A stretch of 64,000 nt of DNA from Diplonema papillatum (GCA_030068145.1 JAPJBO010000304.1:174737-238736); one strand, 5' to 3'; numbered from the stretch's first letter, positions 21,031 through 32,764 are shown. Made by a program: numbers and translations. The notes: generated by a model not told the origin, from the sequence alone.

Positions 21031-21731
21031 AGACGCGTCACTGGCTAATCACGGTTGAAACTGGAAAATGGTGAGGGGAGGGAATTGTTTTTCGTTGAAC
21101 GCTTTGCCCTGGACGTTTGCTTTTTCGGTACAGGGCGCAAGGAAACGCCGTAGATGGTCTGCGACGCGTTCGTATTTCCTCCAACATTGGATGTTTGGTA
21201 AGAAAAAGAGAGCCAGAAAACTTGCCTTGAACTCCAAACCCCTGCTTTTTCCCCCCCACCAACCACTACCAAGAAATTGTTGCCGCAGAACCTTGGCCCG
21301 AAGGTGTGGGTGGGAGGGTCTTCGCCTCCGATCCAAACATCGGCGGCGCGCTGCCATATAGGTTTGCGAAGCCCGGTCACATACGGCATGGCACGCTACC
21401 ACGGATGTTATCGGAAAGTCGGCGCGATAGCGAATGGCAACGAGAACACAAAAAAAAAAAAAAAAAATGACAGGAGGGCGGGACCTTGGGAGCTACTAAG
21501 GCGTGACAAACCCGCCCCTGTACCCCCCCTCCCCCCTCACAGGAAACCCGTCCGAGCCTAGCCAGCCCCCCCGACACGGAATCTCTTTTTGGTTTTGTGT
21601 TCTTTCTTCGACAGACGAGCACACCGCGGGGGGTGTGCTTGAGTCCTCTTTTGGCAGGGGGCTTTTTTGCTTCCCTCTTTTTTTCAACGGCAGCAAGTGT
21701 TAGACCAGCCCACCCGAAGGCAGTTGATTTA

Positions 21732-21795
21732 TTTTTTAGACTGAAAGTTCGCTTGAAACTCCGGGGTTTTGACATCTCCGGGTGACCTTCGTCGT
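21732..21795 (+). repeat. Dispersed ~60-bp motif
   Basis: TTTTTTAGACTGAAAGTTCG, then TTGAAACTCCGGGG, CATCTCCGGGTGACC and TTCGTCG. It differs at only a few positions from the copy at 32703-32764. Confidence 0.8.
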
Positions 21796-21828
21796 TTTTT
21801 GGCAGGTTTTCTCTACCAACAGAAGAAG

Positions 21829-21996
21829 TAAAAAGGGGGGGTTGAATAAGAACACCTGTGTTAGTATTCGATTTGTCGAATACTAAAAAAGGTTCCGGGT
21901 AGCCGAACAGTAGCAGGATCAAATGGTGGTAGTGTTTTTAGACAACCAGACGCGTGTCAAATAACTGCTTTTATTCGACCCCCGCCCCCCCCTTTA
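21829..21996 (+). mobile_element. 168-bp poly-G/TCGAATA MITE, copy 1
   Basis: Ends are GTAAAAAGGGGGGGTTGAATA and the complement TTATTCGACCCCCGCC..CTTTA. The inside shares TTCCGGGTAGCCGAACAGTA and AGTGTTTTTAGACAACCAGA with the inverted copy at 57338-57505, which has exactly the same length. A third end lies at 35160-35222 and a lone end at 30540. Terminal inverted repeats with a non-coding 168-bp body fit a MITE. Confidence 0.75.
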
Positions 21997-22049
21997 TAGT
22001 TTGGATGAGCGTTTTTTTCTTGTCTTCTTTTTTTCCAAAAACGATTCAG

Positions 22050-22192
22050 GCAGCCAGAATTGTGTGTTGGAGGAAAGCAGATGCGGTCGGTTGATCTGTG
22101 CGTTCCGACAACTAGCCCCGGAACTGTGTGGGGGGGAAAGCTGGGTTAAATGTTCGGGCAGAGCACTGCCCCTGATGCATGATGGATGCTAA
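22050..22192 (+). CDS. Possible cysteine-rich last exon
   Basis: A pyrimidine-rich tract ending GATTCAG is followed by 47 codons to a TAA: SQNCVLEESRCGRLICAFRQ, LCGGESWVKCSGRALP, HDGC. Six cysteines at C-x7-C-x4-C-x10-C-x7-C-x13-C look like a small secreted module, but an open frame of this size is not improbable by chance. No partner exon was found. Confidence 0.3.
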
Positions 22193-22242
22193 CTCTGGGT
22201 GGGAGTGAACAGCTCCAGTGGGATGATGACAGGGAGAGAAAA

Positions 22243-22458
22243 ATACTCGAGGGACTGCCTTGTGCTGACTTCGAAGGAGGCTAGAGGGGGAGAAAACAAT
22301 ACAACTACAAAGTGGGTCTTTTTTTGTTGAACGCTTACGCCCGCCACTGAACCCAGATTCACCCGTGTTACGTGTGGGCTACAGCTCATTTACCTCCTTT
22401 GATCTCTTGCAGCTGGCAGCCTCCTCAAGTATCTCCTACAAAGCAGGTGCTTATACAA
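22243..22458 (+). mobile_element. TACTCGAG element (~215 bp)
   Basis: From ATACTCGAGGGACTGCCTTG through GAACGCTTACGCCCGCCACT and GGCAGCCTCCTCAAGTAT to GCAGGTGCTTATACAA followed by poly-A. Copies at 31013-31225 and 60655-60868 are >90% alike by eye; an inverted copy at 52586-52843 shows a clean insertion with a target duplication. A 5' part is at 48296-48385 and diverged copies are near 18840 and 26035. The A-rich end and lack of coding suggest a SINE-like or non-autonomous element. Confidence 0.8.
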
Positions 22459-22930
22459 AAAAAAAAGACTACAAAATTGCGCACCTACGCATACCCGCCC
22501 TTCGACTCAAAAGTAGTAGTTGTAAAATACTCAATGTTGTCTGCCCTGCGTCTTGAGCTTGAACGTAATTCGGCGCAGGTGACGCACTGAGCCTATCACG
22601 AAGAAAAGTCGCGATGTGAGTACTGCAGAGCTTCTTGATGATGTGCAGCTTCTTTCACACCAAAAGAAAGTCTCAGGTGAAGCCTGCGTCACCTGAACTT
22701 CCACGGCAACCATAACCAGGGTGGGCTGCGGCTCACTGGCTTCACGCCGCAAGCACAACATTGGTCGTAGTTTGAAACTGCACAAGTCGTTACTGACTAC
22801 CTTCGTAGGTGTGCATGCTCTCTTCCAGTGTTCCAGGGCAGGGGCAGTGCACTGTAGTAGGTGCGGTTTTTTTGTAGCCTGCTTGCAGTCTATTTCGCCG
22901 TCGTTTTTTTTCTTTTTATTTGACGCGCAG

Positions 22931-23002
22931 GCAGCAAAAGTGACGTGCTCGGCGGTATTTGCCTTCCGTCCGGGAGACAAGACATTCACGGCCAGCTCGT
23001 GA
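22931..23002 (+). CDS. Possible short last exon
   Basis: A long T-rich tract ending GACGCGCAG is followed by 23 codons and TGA, reading AAKVTCSAVFAFRPGDKTF. The acceptor is strong and the peptide resembles a beta-sandwich edge. An overlapping open frame exists on the other strand (22531-23067), so strand is uncertain. Confidence 0.25.
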   Translation, partial: AAKVTCSAVFAFRPGDKTFTASS

Positions 23003-23633
23003 CAGAAACAGATGCAGAGGTCGGAGAACGCTTGTCGCGCGGCCCACTTGAGGGTGTCACATGGCACATGTTGTCGAACAGCGTGCGATCATGTGTGAAC
23101 TCTGTTGTATAGTATGTGCCATAACACGTGCTCACGCGCCAACAAGGGTGAGCTCACACGGTATCAACATCAGATGTGAAATCACTTGCACTTGCATAAC
23201 AAGTGGGCCGCGTGCTTCTTCAGCTCCTCCCTCACGTCTGAATGGCCTTGTATGCCTAATTTTTGGAGCCGTATTTATTGCATCCACCCGTGGCACGTAC
23301 GTAGCGCGAACTCCCCAGGCACGCCCGCCATGCTTTCACTACCAGACTGATGTATTGTTTGATTGTTCGTCTGTCTACGACAGCTGTGGCCGTCGTGTCG
23401 TTGGTTTGCGCACTGGTGGGGGGGGGGGGGGGGTGGTGGTGGTGAGGCGGGGGGTTTATGACTAGTTTCAATCAGTGCTTTTTTTCAGAGTAAATCCTTT
23501 GTTGTGCGGTCGACGATATACGTCGTTCTGATGTCTTTTTTTTTTTTAAGGCGGGGGAGAAAAATCTTAGCTTAATGTTTAGGCAGGAGGAGGAGGGGTT
23601 TCCGGCGATAATCGCACAGTCTGCTTTTTTTAT

Positions 23634-23671
<38 letters not shown>

Positions 23672-23984
23672 CGCGCCCAACGAGAAAAGGGAGCACAGGG
23701 GGGGGGATTGCTCTGTGTTTAACCACGATTGGGGCGTGGAGGGGAGGGTAAGGAGGTCACCTAGACGACACCGGCCACAAGACACGTTACTACTACACGA
23801 AGAGAACGTGCAGCTTTTTTAGGATGTTTAGCCCTGTCCCCGCGTGAGGCGTTCTGGAGGGTCAACCCTTCCTTCAAACAGAGACGACCGCAGCGTCCGG
23901 GGCCCGTGGACATGGTCAACAGGACCGGCAAAGTATCCACCACTTCGGGTCTCTGCATCCTGTTTTGAGTCGGTCCATCCCCTC

Positions 23985-24150
23985 TTGATAGACCGTGATG
24001 GACCGAATAATACAGCACCGGGCAATTCGATGCAGCTCTAGGGACTAAGGATGCACCTGATAGACCGTGGTGGACCGTGATTCACTGTGACTAACAGCGG
24101 CAGGCACTTCGATGCAGTTTCAAGAGATAGGGACGGACCGGCTCATGTTT
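23985..24150 (+). repeat. Dispersed repeat family F
   Basis: TAGACCGTGxTGGACCG, GCACCGGGCAATTxCGATGC and GATGCAGTTTCAAGAGATAG recur in the same order at 28785-28935, and inverted pieces lie at 28465-28560. Confidence 0.7.
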
Positions 24151-25707
24151 CCGGGTTGTGGCGAGTTCCCGCAGGTCCCTTTCGGCAGTCCTGCTACGCC
24201 CCGAGTAAGCTCGCCAGCCGCAGCTTTGAGGCGTTTAGGGTCTCCGTGTAACCGTGTTAAATGGGTTCTCTTAGAGCAAGAGTTACGGCGTACACCTGCT
24301 TTTCGGGCGTGACTCGGGCACACCCTCTTTAACTCCAGCTTCTGAGGCTGGATCGCACCGCGTACTCTTCACGCAACGAGTGCCGGGTCTCGCGGAGGTT
24401 GTGCCGAGTGCAAAAGAGCGCACGTGCGGTCGGTTATTTGGTACACCCTCCAGCGCCCCCCCACCGCCCCCCCCCCCGTAGCTTTTTGCGAAGGAAAGAG
24501 AGATACGTTCGTATGGGGAGGGAACGAGGGGGGGGCGAAAGGTAATTTGGAATATTTTGGTTGCCGTCAGCGGCGCAAGTGTCACGCCCCAGTACTCTGA
24601 GTAGGGGGTTGACGTGTTTTGTGTGTAGGGGAAGAATGCCCAGGCCTTCCATGAAAAAGAGCCGTCTTCTGTGGTGCCAAGAAGGTTGCATGGTTGAAGA
24701 TAAAACAGTGGTGCCACCTGACGGTGATAATCTCAAGGCCGTCCACGTGATAAAGCCGTTACGCACTGGAACTTGTAAGTACATGGACCACATGTACATG
24801 GATCAGCATGCACCGTTTAGCAGCGGACACCTTTTACATGTAACTGGCTTTTATGGATAAACTACTGTGCAGAAAGAGTAGTGTTGGGTAGTAGTAGAAG
24901 CTCTTTTTTTTTTTTTTTTTCTTTGCGGACCCGAGCGCTTATGTTTTAGCGATTATTAATTCCTGCCAACCCAGTGCGAGTTTTCCCCAAGGTTCTGCTA
25001 GGATTGTGTTAATTTTGCTTTTGCTGACAGATCCGACAGCTCTTTAGAAGATCCAACTTTCGTAATTCCGCGTGGTAGCGCAGGGAAGGGCAGGGTGGAG
25101 CAGTGCAGGACAACACCCACTTTCTCCAAACCGTGGTTTTAGTCCAAACCCCTGTTTAAACTCGCGAGATGAGGCAGTATTTATTTTTAGAGTAAGTTCT
25201 TCCGTTCAGATACTTAGATCAACTGCGGCAATCGGGTCACGCAAAGAAAATGCCTAGGTTCTCCACGAGAGATCGATATTGAGTTGAGTGGGCGGATGCG
25301 AAAGGGTGGGGGGTGGGGGGGGTGTCTTCCTTTTCCCGTCTTTTTTTTCGATTTTTTTTATGGTAGTAAAACTTTTTCACGGTGAGCCCCCCCCCGCAGA
25401 CGAGTGAAAGAAGACGTGGCACATTATTTCCCCACCTTGTTGCTGCGCTTGACGCGCGATCGGCTTCGGACGCTGGGCGTCGCTGTTGAAGAAGATAGAA
25501 TAAATTTCGTTTATTAGTTACGACTGAAAAAAAAAACGCTTGGAAATGGCTGGCCGCGCAAAATACAATTCCGCCACACAAAAATAAACTCCAAAAATAA
25601 ACTCGTTTCCAACAAACAAAAAAAAAAAGGTGTATTTCGCTGCGGTACCTGTTCGTTGGTTTTGACGAGCCCAACTGTCAATTATCTTCGTGTGTTTTGC
25701 ACATCAG

Positions 25708-25778
25708 CGCCGACGGCGGGCAAGCAACAGCCCAAGTGGTCGTGTGCGTGCTGCCGAATTTTAACTCCAGATTCTGAG
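25708..25778 (+). CDS. Possible 71-bp internal exon
   Basis: Bounded by TTTTGCACATCAG and GAG|GTAAGAG, an almost ideal donor. It reads PTAGKQQPKWSCACCRILTP in the frame that stays open across both edges. The sequence before the acceptor (CCAACTGTxAA..TCTTxGTGTGTTTTGCA) recurs at 61145-61180, also just before an AG, suggesting a shared intron end or an inserted repeat. Too short to assign. Confidence 0.3.
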
Positions 25779-28700
25779 GTAAGAGCTCACCGTATCGTGT
25801 GGTTCGTAAGAGGGGGGGGGGGCGACCGGGGGGTGGTTGTAGTAGCTGGACCTAGTTTCGGGAACAAAATACCCAGGAGGGGGGGCTGCCTTGCTGTTAG
25901 AGAGAGGGAGGAACTACTACAGTTACAGAGCGGGGTTTTATATTCTCCGGGTGACCATTGTCGTTGAGGTTCCTGTATGTTAGTGTGCGTATCGTATCTG
26001 GCGGTACGTGTATTTTTGTCGAAACGCGCACGTTCGGCCACTGAATCCAGATTTTCCCTGTGTCCCGTGCCAGTTATTTGTTGCGATAACTGCGGAAGTC
26101 ATCGGCATGTTGAGTACCACACTATGACTAGAGATTTCGCAACTGGCAGCCTCCTTGAGTATTTCCTACTACAAAAGAAATAAGGGCGGGAGGGGCGGGC
26201 AAAAAGAAAGAAAGAGCGAGAGAGATTGAGAGAGAGACTGCGGTGATCTCCGCCTGTCCTTTCATCATTTCATGAACAAAATTGTAGCAAAGCGGTTGCG
26301 TCGAGGGGATGGGGACGTGCAAAAAAAAACGTGCTTAGAAAGGATAGCTCGACACCGCACCTGGTCCTACACCTGCACCATGTTTCTGCCCTTTAAGCCA
26401 CGAACACATCAAGCGGATCAATCCAAGCAGTTTGCGCCTCATTCCGGGTATCCGTAGAACACCGGTTCAGGCTTGGGCTCTGCCTTGTTCACTCGCCGCT
26501 ACCAGGAGCATCGCTGTTGGTTTCTTTACCTGCGCCCAGTGATATGCTTGAGTTTAGCGCGTGGATCTTCAACAGCTGGGGTCGGTGGGAGTTTCAGTCG
26601 AACGACCTGTTTTTTCCCAAAAATCAGTCCATGCCTTCGAAGTGTGAACCTCGCGAGACAAGACGAATTTTTTTTTTTTTTGGAAATCCATCAGCAAGGA
26701 GAACCTGAGTGTCTACAGACAGGCCAGCGGTACGAGCCTGATTAAGCGACGACTAACTTCGGGTCCGGCTGGTGTGGTTTCGGATTGAAGGGCGCAAAAG
26801 AAACTGGTTTCAAAATACACGCAGGGCTTCCAGGAGGTTCCAAGATTTCCGATGATGAAAACGGGGTGCTCTAAATTGTCGTTTTGGACCGTTAAAAGTA
26901 ATAATCCGTGACTCGGCTTGTTTTGGGGGTGGGTGTAGTTTTTAGATGGAAAGATGTATGAAGAAGTTCTAAAAAAACACTCTCATATTGCATGTTTGGT
27001 ACAAAGAACTCGCGTGCGTTAATCACGCATGGACAAAGCTGGTTTTCTGAAAAAAAAAAAAAGACATTCGCCCGGAGAGATGTTGTCTGAAGAAAGGTAT
27101 CTCCCGGGCTTTTTTTTTTTTTTTTTTGGTTCGTGTTTTTCTTCACGGAAATTGTCAAACGACACACCGTACCTTCGAACACAGCTTTTTCGAGAGAGAG
27201 AGAGAGTTCGCTTGAATTTGCGCATCGAAACAGGCCGGAAAGAGCAGAGGAGAAAGGAACATGGGGGAGAGAGTGGAATCTAGACCTTCAAATCGAGACC
27301 AGGGCAGTCACGGAAGGTGTTGATTTTGAGTATCAGTTTGGACAGTCCCGGGCGGGTGTGCGGATTGGCGTCGTTTCGACTTTTTTCTTGTTGTGTTTGT
27401 CTCATTTTTTTTTTTTTTTTCCTCTCAAAAAAAAAAAAAAGGAGTGACAGCATTTTTCAGGTTCTTTCACCCAGAACATGTTTCCCCTCCCCCTCCTTTT
27501 TTTTTTTTTCAGGGCATTAGCTTGGTTTCCGGCCCAGTTTCCAAATTTGGACCGCTGACGGCTTTTTGCGTCCTCACTCAGGAATGGGCTCCACACAGCA
27601 CGACGCGACGTATCTTCACGACAATGCTGGGCCCTGAGTGCCTCAGATTGCACATTGGCCACCTCTGCCGGGGGCCTGGGTGATGGTGTAGTGCCATTTC
27701 CTTTCTTCTTTTCCCCCGCCGGCTTTTCCAAAATTTGGACTGACAGTCCAAATGTGGATATAGAAGCTAATCCCCTGTTTTTGTGTTGCCGACAATTTTT
27801 TTTTTTTTTTTTTTTTGAAGAGTGAAAGTTCGCGTTGTGTGTGTACGCTGGGTTCAAAGAAATCTTTTCTTTCAAGCCCAGGAGGGGGGTCTACAACGGC
27901 GCACTCCAGCCTCAAACAAAACTGGAGCTAAAGAGGGTGTGCCGGAGTTACATCCGAAAAAGCAGGCGCGGATGCAGTCAAAAACGCGTCGTGGAAATGT
28001 GCACCCAAAAAGCGGGTGTACTCCGACGTCGGCTCCCAGCTTGTGAAGGCTGAACCCCACGTGCAGGTCGGTGTTAAGGCAGACGGGGGCCCGCGGGGGA
28101 GCCCGCAAAGTGGCCAAACAATTCGCATTGCATACTATCGCACTTGGGATTTTTGCGCCAATTATCGCATTTTCATTCGCATTTATCGCGCGATTAAACC
28201 CTGGGCAAAAATACAGTACTGTGGACGTATCGCAGTGTTGTCGCACGCCGATAATGTATGCGATAACTTTGTGCGATAACGCGATAATTATTACCGCGTG
28301 AGAATCGTTTGACACCACTATGTCTAGAGGGGTGGGGGTGACGGGACGAAAGCGGATTGTCGCGAAATCAAAGCTCGGAATCGACATCAGGCACTTGAAC
28401 CGGGCCACACACCTCACACGGCAGAGTCGAGCAAGCTGGTGCTGAAAGCTGGAGCAAGCCCGTCCATACCCTATCTCCTGGAACTGCATCGAATTGCCTG
28501 CCGCTGTTCATCATAGTGAAAGACGGTCTACCACGGTCTATCAGGTCCATCCCTATCATCTCGACCTGCATAGGATTGCCTGGAGATGTATTCTTCGGTG
28601 CATCACTGTCTATCAGGAGGGGATGGCCCGGCTTGTGGAGGTAAAATGGCGGGTTTCTACCACCGCATTCAGAATCCTATGTTGAGCCAAACATAACTCG

Positions 28701-28784
28701 CGTGCAGCCTCAGTTGCTCGCATTTTTTGACCCTGTGACTCGGGCACACCTTCTAGCGTTAGTGAGCCTCTTGATACACCGAAG

Positions 28785-28935
28785 AATACCCGAAGAATAC
28801 TGCACCGGGCAATTTCGATGCAGCTCTAGGGACTAGGGATGGACCTGATAGACTGTGGTGGACCGTGATTCACTGTGCTACACAGCGGCAGGCACTTCGA
28901 TGCAGTTTCAAGAGATAGGGACGGACCGGCTCAGT
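28785..28935 (+). repeat. Dispersed repeat family F, second copy
   Basis: Matches 23985-24150 over its whole length with small indels, ending GAGATAGGGACGGACCGGCTCA in both. Confidence 0.7.
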
Positions 28936-29032
28936 TAGATTAGAAGGTCGGCATTTTAAAGTCTCCGGTTGACCGCAGAGGCTTGGGTAACTTAGCTGAG
29001 GCTGAACTCCACCGTGTAGATCAAAGGGGGAA

Positions 29033-29372
29033 TTGCTACCCGCTCTCTGGACAGCTAGCGATGACTGGTCTCAAAATGCAAAGTTTGCGGTGGCACCACA
29101 GTGTCCAGTTTCGCGCGTACTTCCTAGACAGGGGGGGAATTGGTGGTCTGGAATAGAGTGCAGAGAACTCGTGGCGATGTATGCACCGTCCGATGGGCCC
29201 TGCGTTCATGCTGCCGAATGGGCACTGGGTGTCAAAAGCGCCTGAAACGTGGTCAACAACTATTTGCAGATACGGATAAAACAGGCCCACGTTTGCGATC
29301 GATGTAGCTTCGGTGAGGACGTGCCGACGTGTGTCAATTCCGAGTGCTGGGACGGTGCTTCACTGAAGGAAG
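29033..29372 (+). CDS. Possible pair of cysteine-rich exons
   Basis: 29033-29245 is open and reads ASDDWSQNAKFAVAPQCPVS, GGNWWSGIECRELVAMYAPS and GPCVHAAEWALGVKSA then a stop. Only 25 bp later an ATTTGCAG acceptor (29269) opens a second segment to a GAAG|GTGAGC donor (29372) with VCDRCSFGEDVPTCVNSECW. If both are real, a 41-bp intron starting at CTGG|GTGTCA (29229) would join them before the stop. Both look protein-like and are Cys/Trp-rich, but the very short intron is a weak point. Confidence 0.3.
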
Positions 29373-29969
29373 GTGAGCGTTAAGGTACAAGAAAAAGAGG
29401 GGGACGCAAGCTTGTTTCCACGCTGGAACCTGCACGCTAGAGTTCATCCTCAGAAGCTAGAGCTACAGCTGGAGTTGAAAAGCGGGTGCCACGGGTGCAG
29501 TACAGTTGTAGCACGCCTACTTTCGGGTGTGTGGCTCGGACACATATATCTAACTCAGCTTCTGAGACTGGACTCCATCGTTGTAGACCGGTTTCGTTGC
29601 TGCAAGACCGGTGGCGTTTCAAGTCTCCGGTTGCCAGTTTGAAGGAAGGGATGGGGGTCTTCTTCTTTTTGCGTTTTCTTTTTTTATTTTCCTTGGGCTG
29701 TTTTAGTCTTTTTAGAGTCAAAAAGCTCGTTTGAAACACGGGTATTTTTAAAGTTGTTTTTTTCTTTTTCTTTTTTTGTGCGATCGACGATTAAATTTAA
29801 CGTACTTCCTTTTTTTTTTTTGCGCTATTTTTTGACAACGACGTGTGGGGGGGGGGGGAAATCTTAGTTTCGTGTTCAGGCGCTACTTGCCTCTCATGTG
29901 TTTGATGCTAGCATCAAGTCGTCTTCGCGGAATGCAGAGTTAGGGAGGTGGTCGGCTATTATGCTGCGT

Positions 29970-30146
29970 TTAGGATAACGGATGGATACCGGTGTGGCCG
30001 TCGGGACACCTTCCATCGCAACAGAACGGGACATCGGTTCTCTCTGTGCACTCGCCATTCCTAGCACCGCAGCGGAACGAGATTCCGCCCATGTTGCAAG
30101 ACTCCAGGGACCATTCCTTACCCACATTGTCTCTGTCGTAGCGCAC
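29970..30146 (-). CDS. Cysteine-rich last exon, paralogue 1
   Basis: A minus-strand exon begins after CAACTAACCTGCGACAG (branch-like CTAAC just upstream of the AG) and encodes 58 residues to a TAA: VRYDRDNVGKEWSLESCNMG, then FRCGARNGECTERTDVPFCC and GRCPDGH. The second copy at 33426-33605 has the same acceptor, phase, length and stop position. Seven of eight cysteines sit in a C-x7/8-C-x6-C-x8-CC-x3-C arrangement, typical of small secreted disulphide folds; family unknown. Conservation of residues against scattered silent changes argues for selection on protein. Upstream exons of this copy were not identified. Confidence 0.65.
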   Translation of the reverse strand: MRYDRDNVGKEWSLESCNMGGISFRCGARNGECTERTDVPFCCDGRCPDGHTGIHPLS

Positions 30147-30447
30147 CTGTCGCAGGTTAGTTGAGGGCGTAAATGAAAATAACAATAAAATGAAGAAGAA
30201 GAAAAGCAGGGGATTAGCTACCGGTAATCGGGAATCGGTCTGATTTTGTTTGCACGGATTGTGTTGGATCAACCTGTTATTTTTGGTGTTTTCCAAAACC
30301 GTCACTTTCTGATGACAACCGCGGTGTTGTGACCATGAAAAACGTCGGGCGGTCAACAAAAGATTGGCCTCGATGCCCAACACACCGGCCGTGAGACTGT
30401 GACACTAGAACTAGACACGGGCACGAAAGGGTTTACCTACTGCTCGC

Positions 30448-30687
30448 CAGGGCTTACGCTTCGGTTTGGGTCTCAGAGAAAATACGGGTGGTCCACATGT
30501 GGACGCTTAAGGTTCGAAGGAAAAATCCTTTCCCCCTATGTAAAGGGGGGGGGGGGGCGAATAATAAATCAAAATCCACATGTGGTACCTGTGGATCCAC
30601 ACGTGGAAGCACGCGTGGTGGAAAAAAAATTCCAGAATAATTAACGTGTGGAAATCCACACGTTCCACACGTGGAGCGTAAGCCCTG
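30448..30687 (+). mobile_element. Complete 240-bp MITE (CAGGGCTTACGC ends)
   Basis: Terminal inverted repeats are CAGGGCTTACGCT at the left and AGCGTAAGCCCTG at the right. The body holds several CCACACGTG-type palindromes and a poly-G run. The CAGGG start resembles hAT-type elements, but the flanking 8 bp (CTGCTCGC and GCCGCACG) do not match, so no target duplication supports that class. Confidence 0.75.
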
Positions 30688-31012
30688 GCCGCACGCCGTC
30701 TAGCTCGGCTCAGTACTTGCCTGGCGCAAGTCCTTAGACCAAACTTTGAAGACTGTTTCGAGTTTTTAAGGATCCGGTCTCAGAGTGAAAGCGACCTGAA
30801 ACCTTTCAGTTGGGTGGATCAAACTGATTTTTCTGGAAAAAGAGGGTATTTTCGCGTCAGCAGCTTTATTTTTTTTTTGTAGCTAATACACTGGGAAAAC
30901 GAAAGAGCGCAAATAAAAAGGGGGGTGTGACGGGCAAGAGAGCGCCAACCTCCGCACACAAGTGCGTGTTAGCGCCACGGCTTTTTTTCCCCCTCGGTGA
31001 TCAAAGAAGGAA

Positions 31013-31225
31013 ATACTCGAGGGGCTGCCTTGTGCTTACTTCGAAGGAGGCTAGAGGGGAAGAAACAATACAACTACAAAATGGGTCTTTTTTGTTGAAC
31101 GCTTACGCCCGCCACTGAACCCAGATTCACCTGTGTTTCGTGTGGGCTACAGCACATTTACCTCCTTTGATCTTTTGCAACTGGCAGCCTCCTCAAGTAT
31201 TTCCTACAAAGCAGGTGCTTATACA
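31013..31225 (+). mobile_element. TACTCGAG element (~213 bp)
   Basis: Second good copy of the element at 22243-22458, same orientation, ending ATACAAAAAAAG. The ~80 bp 5' of both copies differ, so these are separate insertions. Confidence 0.8.
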
Positions 31226-31580
31226 AAAAAAGAAACTAAAAGAGGGGGGGGACGTGTCAGCTAGACTTTGGCGGACACTTGCCGGCATAGCGGAGAGCCC
31301 CCCCCCCTCTGGTACGAGATGCAATTCGTTTACAATTCCATTCCAGGGCCCCAGACTGTCCTTGAGCTCAACGTATTCAAAAGCGTTCAAAAACGTCCTC
31401 GGTTTGTATTTTTCGACACAGCCACGAAACCTGAAGGAGGTTCTGGCAGGTCTAGCTGGCTGCCTAAAGGGCAAACCACGGCTCAGTCACCCAAGGTGGG
31501 CGTTGAAAAACACTTTTTTCTTGGGCCAGAATCCCTAAAAACCCGCATTTCGGAAAGTGTTTGTCCCACATTTTTCCAGG

Positions 31581-31807
31581 GCATGTTGACCATTTCACCT
31601 TCGAGCCTCCACCCGCTCAGCCCCTATGGTAAATGCACGACTGTGAGCTTTTTTTATCAAAATTTATCAAGTTTATTTCTTGATTTTTTCTCGTCTTGCT
31701 CTCCGCTTGTTGTGGAAGCTGCAATATTGAAGATTCCATCCTTGGATGGCGTGATTACCGTGGGCCTGGACCCTAGCGCTAAGCCCCGGAGATCCTGGAT
31801 TTGCAGG
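31581..31807 (+). CDS. Two possible small exons
   Basis: First: after CCACATTTTTCCAG, GMLTISPSSLHPLSPY ends at an ATG|GTAAAT donor (31629). Second: a pyrimidine-rich tract precedes VVEAAILKIPSLDGVITVGL and PSAKPRRSWIC, ending TTTGCAG|GTACCC (31807). The second looks more protein-like. Neither can be assigned, and the link between them is a guess. Confidence 0.25.
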
Positions 31808-32702
31808 TACCCCCCACCCTCCCCATGCCGGACAATGTCCGACAAAGTCTAACTGACACGTTCCCGGGGAAAGCAAAGAACTTGCGATTACTGCGCTCAG
31901 CGTAGAAGAAAGCGAAATGCGACTATGCGTGGGGGGGGGGGAAAGTAGATCATCGAGACATGGCGTGGCTGCCGGCGCATGATTTTATCGGCTGACCTGA
32001 AATTAAACGCTAAGGGGTGGTACAAAGAGAAAGGGGTTATGCCCTGGGGGTTTTCATTTTTCCCTTTAGTTTGCGTTGGCAGTGTCGTGACCTGGGGGGA
32101 GAATCTTAATATGATGTGCAGGACACTGCCTCTCATGCGGGGTTGATGCCGGCATTAGATCACGGGCGGGCGCTCAAGTTTCTCGAGGGCGGTACGAAGG
32201 TGGTCAAGTCAGCAAGGATTGCAAGGCCCCCCCCCCCCCCCCCCCCCCTCATCAGCAGGGCATGTTGCGTCTTCCCATTCATTGGATACGTAAGAGGAGG
32301 TTGGTATTTCATCGTTGCAGCTTCCCAACTATGATACACCCTCTCGTCTCACTGCACAAAGCCAGACTCGGGTCAAACTCAACAGGGTCTTCTTTCCCCG
32401 CTGGCAGTTTCAAGCCTGTTCCCTGTTCCGCCAGGGACAGAAGAAACCACACTGGTAAGCCACATTGGTCCATTCATGAGCGTCTTTAATTAGAAGACGG
32501 GGCAGGTGGGCTGCCTAAAGGGAGTCGCGGATACTCACCGTTCACTGGCCTTTTTTTTTGCAAGCCGGAAGTGTGCGCTGACCAGCTGACGCGGCCATCC
32601 TCGCCACCCCAATGCCGATGGCAAGGATCCACCACCATTTGACCTTCGAAAGCAGCACGCCCCCCGTTTGCTGGGAAAATGCAGCAGGCTCGTTGGGCGT
32701 GC

Positions 32703-32764
32703 TTTTTTAGAGTGAAAGTTCGCTTGAAACTCCGGGGTTTTAAAGTCTCCGGGTGACCGTCGTT
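32703..32764 (+). repeat. Dispersed ~60-bp motif, best consensus copy
   Basis: Reads TTTTTTAGAGTGAAAGTTCG, CTTGAAACTCCGGGG, TTTTAAAGTCTCCGGGTGACC and GTCGTT. The two CTCCGGG words lie 17 bp apart. Other copies or near copies: 347-420, 4533, 21732, 37184, 41210, 41812, 42422, 43031, 58902, and shorter remnants at 25935, 27822, 29709, 55967 and 58737. Read on the minus strand it ends ...AACTTTCACTCTAAAAAA(C)AG, the form found at splice acceptors of the gene at 35199-41143. Confidence 0.85.

Noticed and set aside
22531-23067. Minus-strand 178-codon frame with CFCHELAVNVLSPGRKANTA
   Set aside because: Parts look protein-like, but it has no ATG at its start, includes poly-Lys from a T tract, and conflicts with a better acceptor on the other strand.
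27513-27683. Last exon after a long T tract and CAG
   Set aside because: 56 open codons after a poly-T next to many other poly-T tracts is within chance; no paralogue or partner exon.
30448-30687. hAT classification of the CAGGG MITE
   Set aside because: No matching 8-bp target duplication at the only complete copy.
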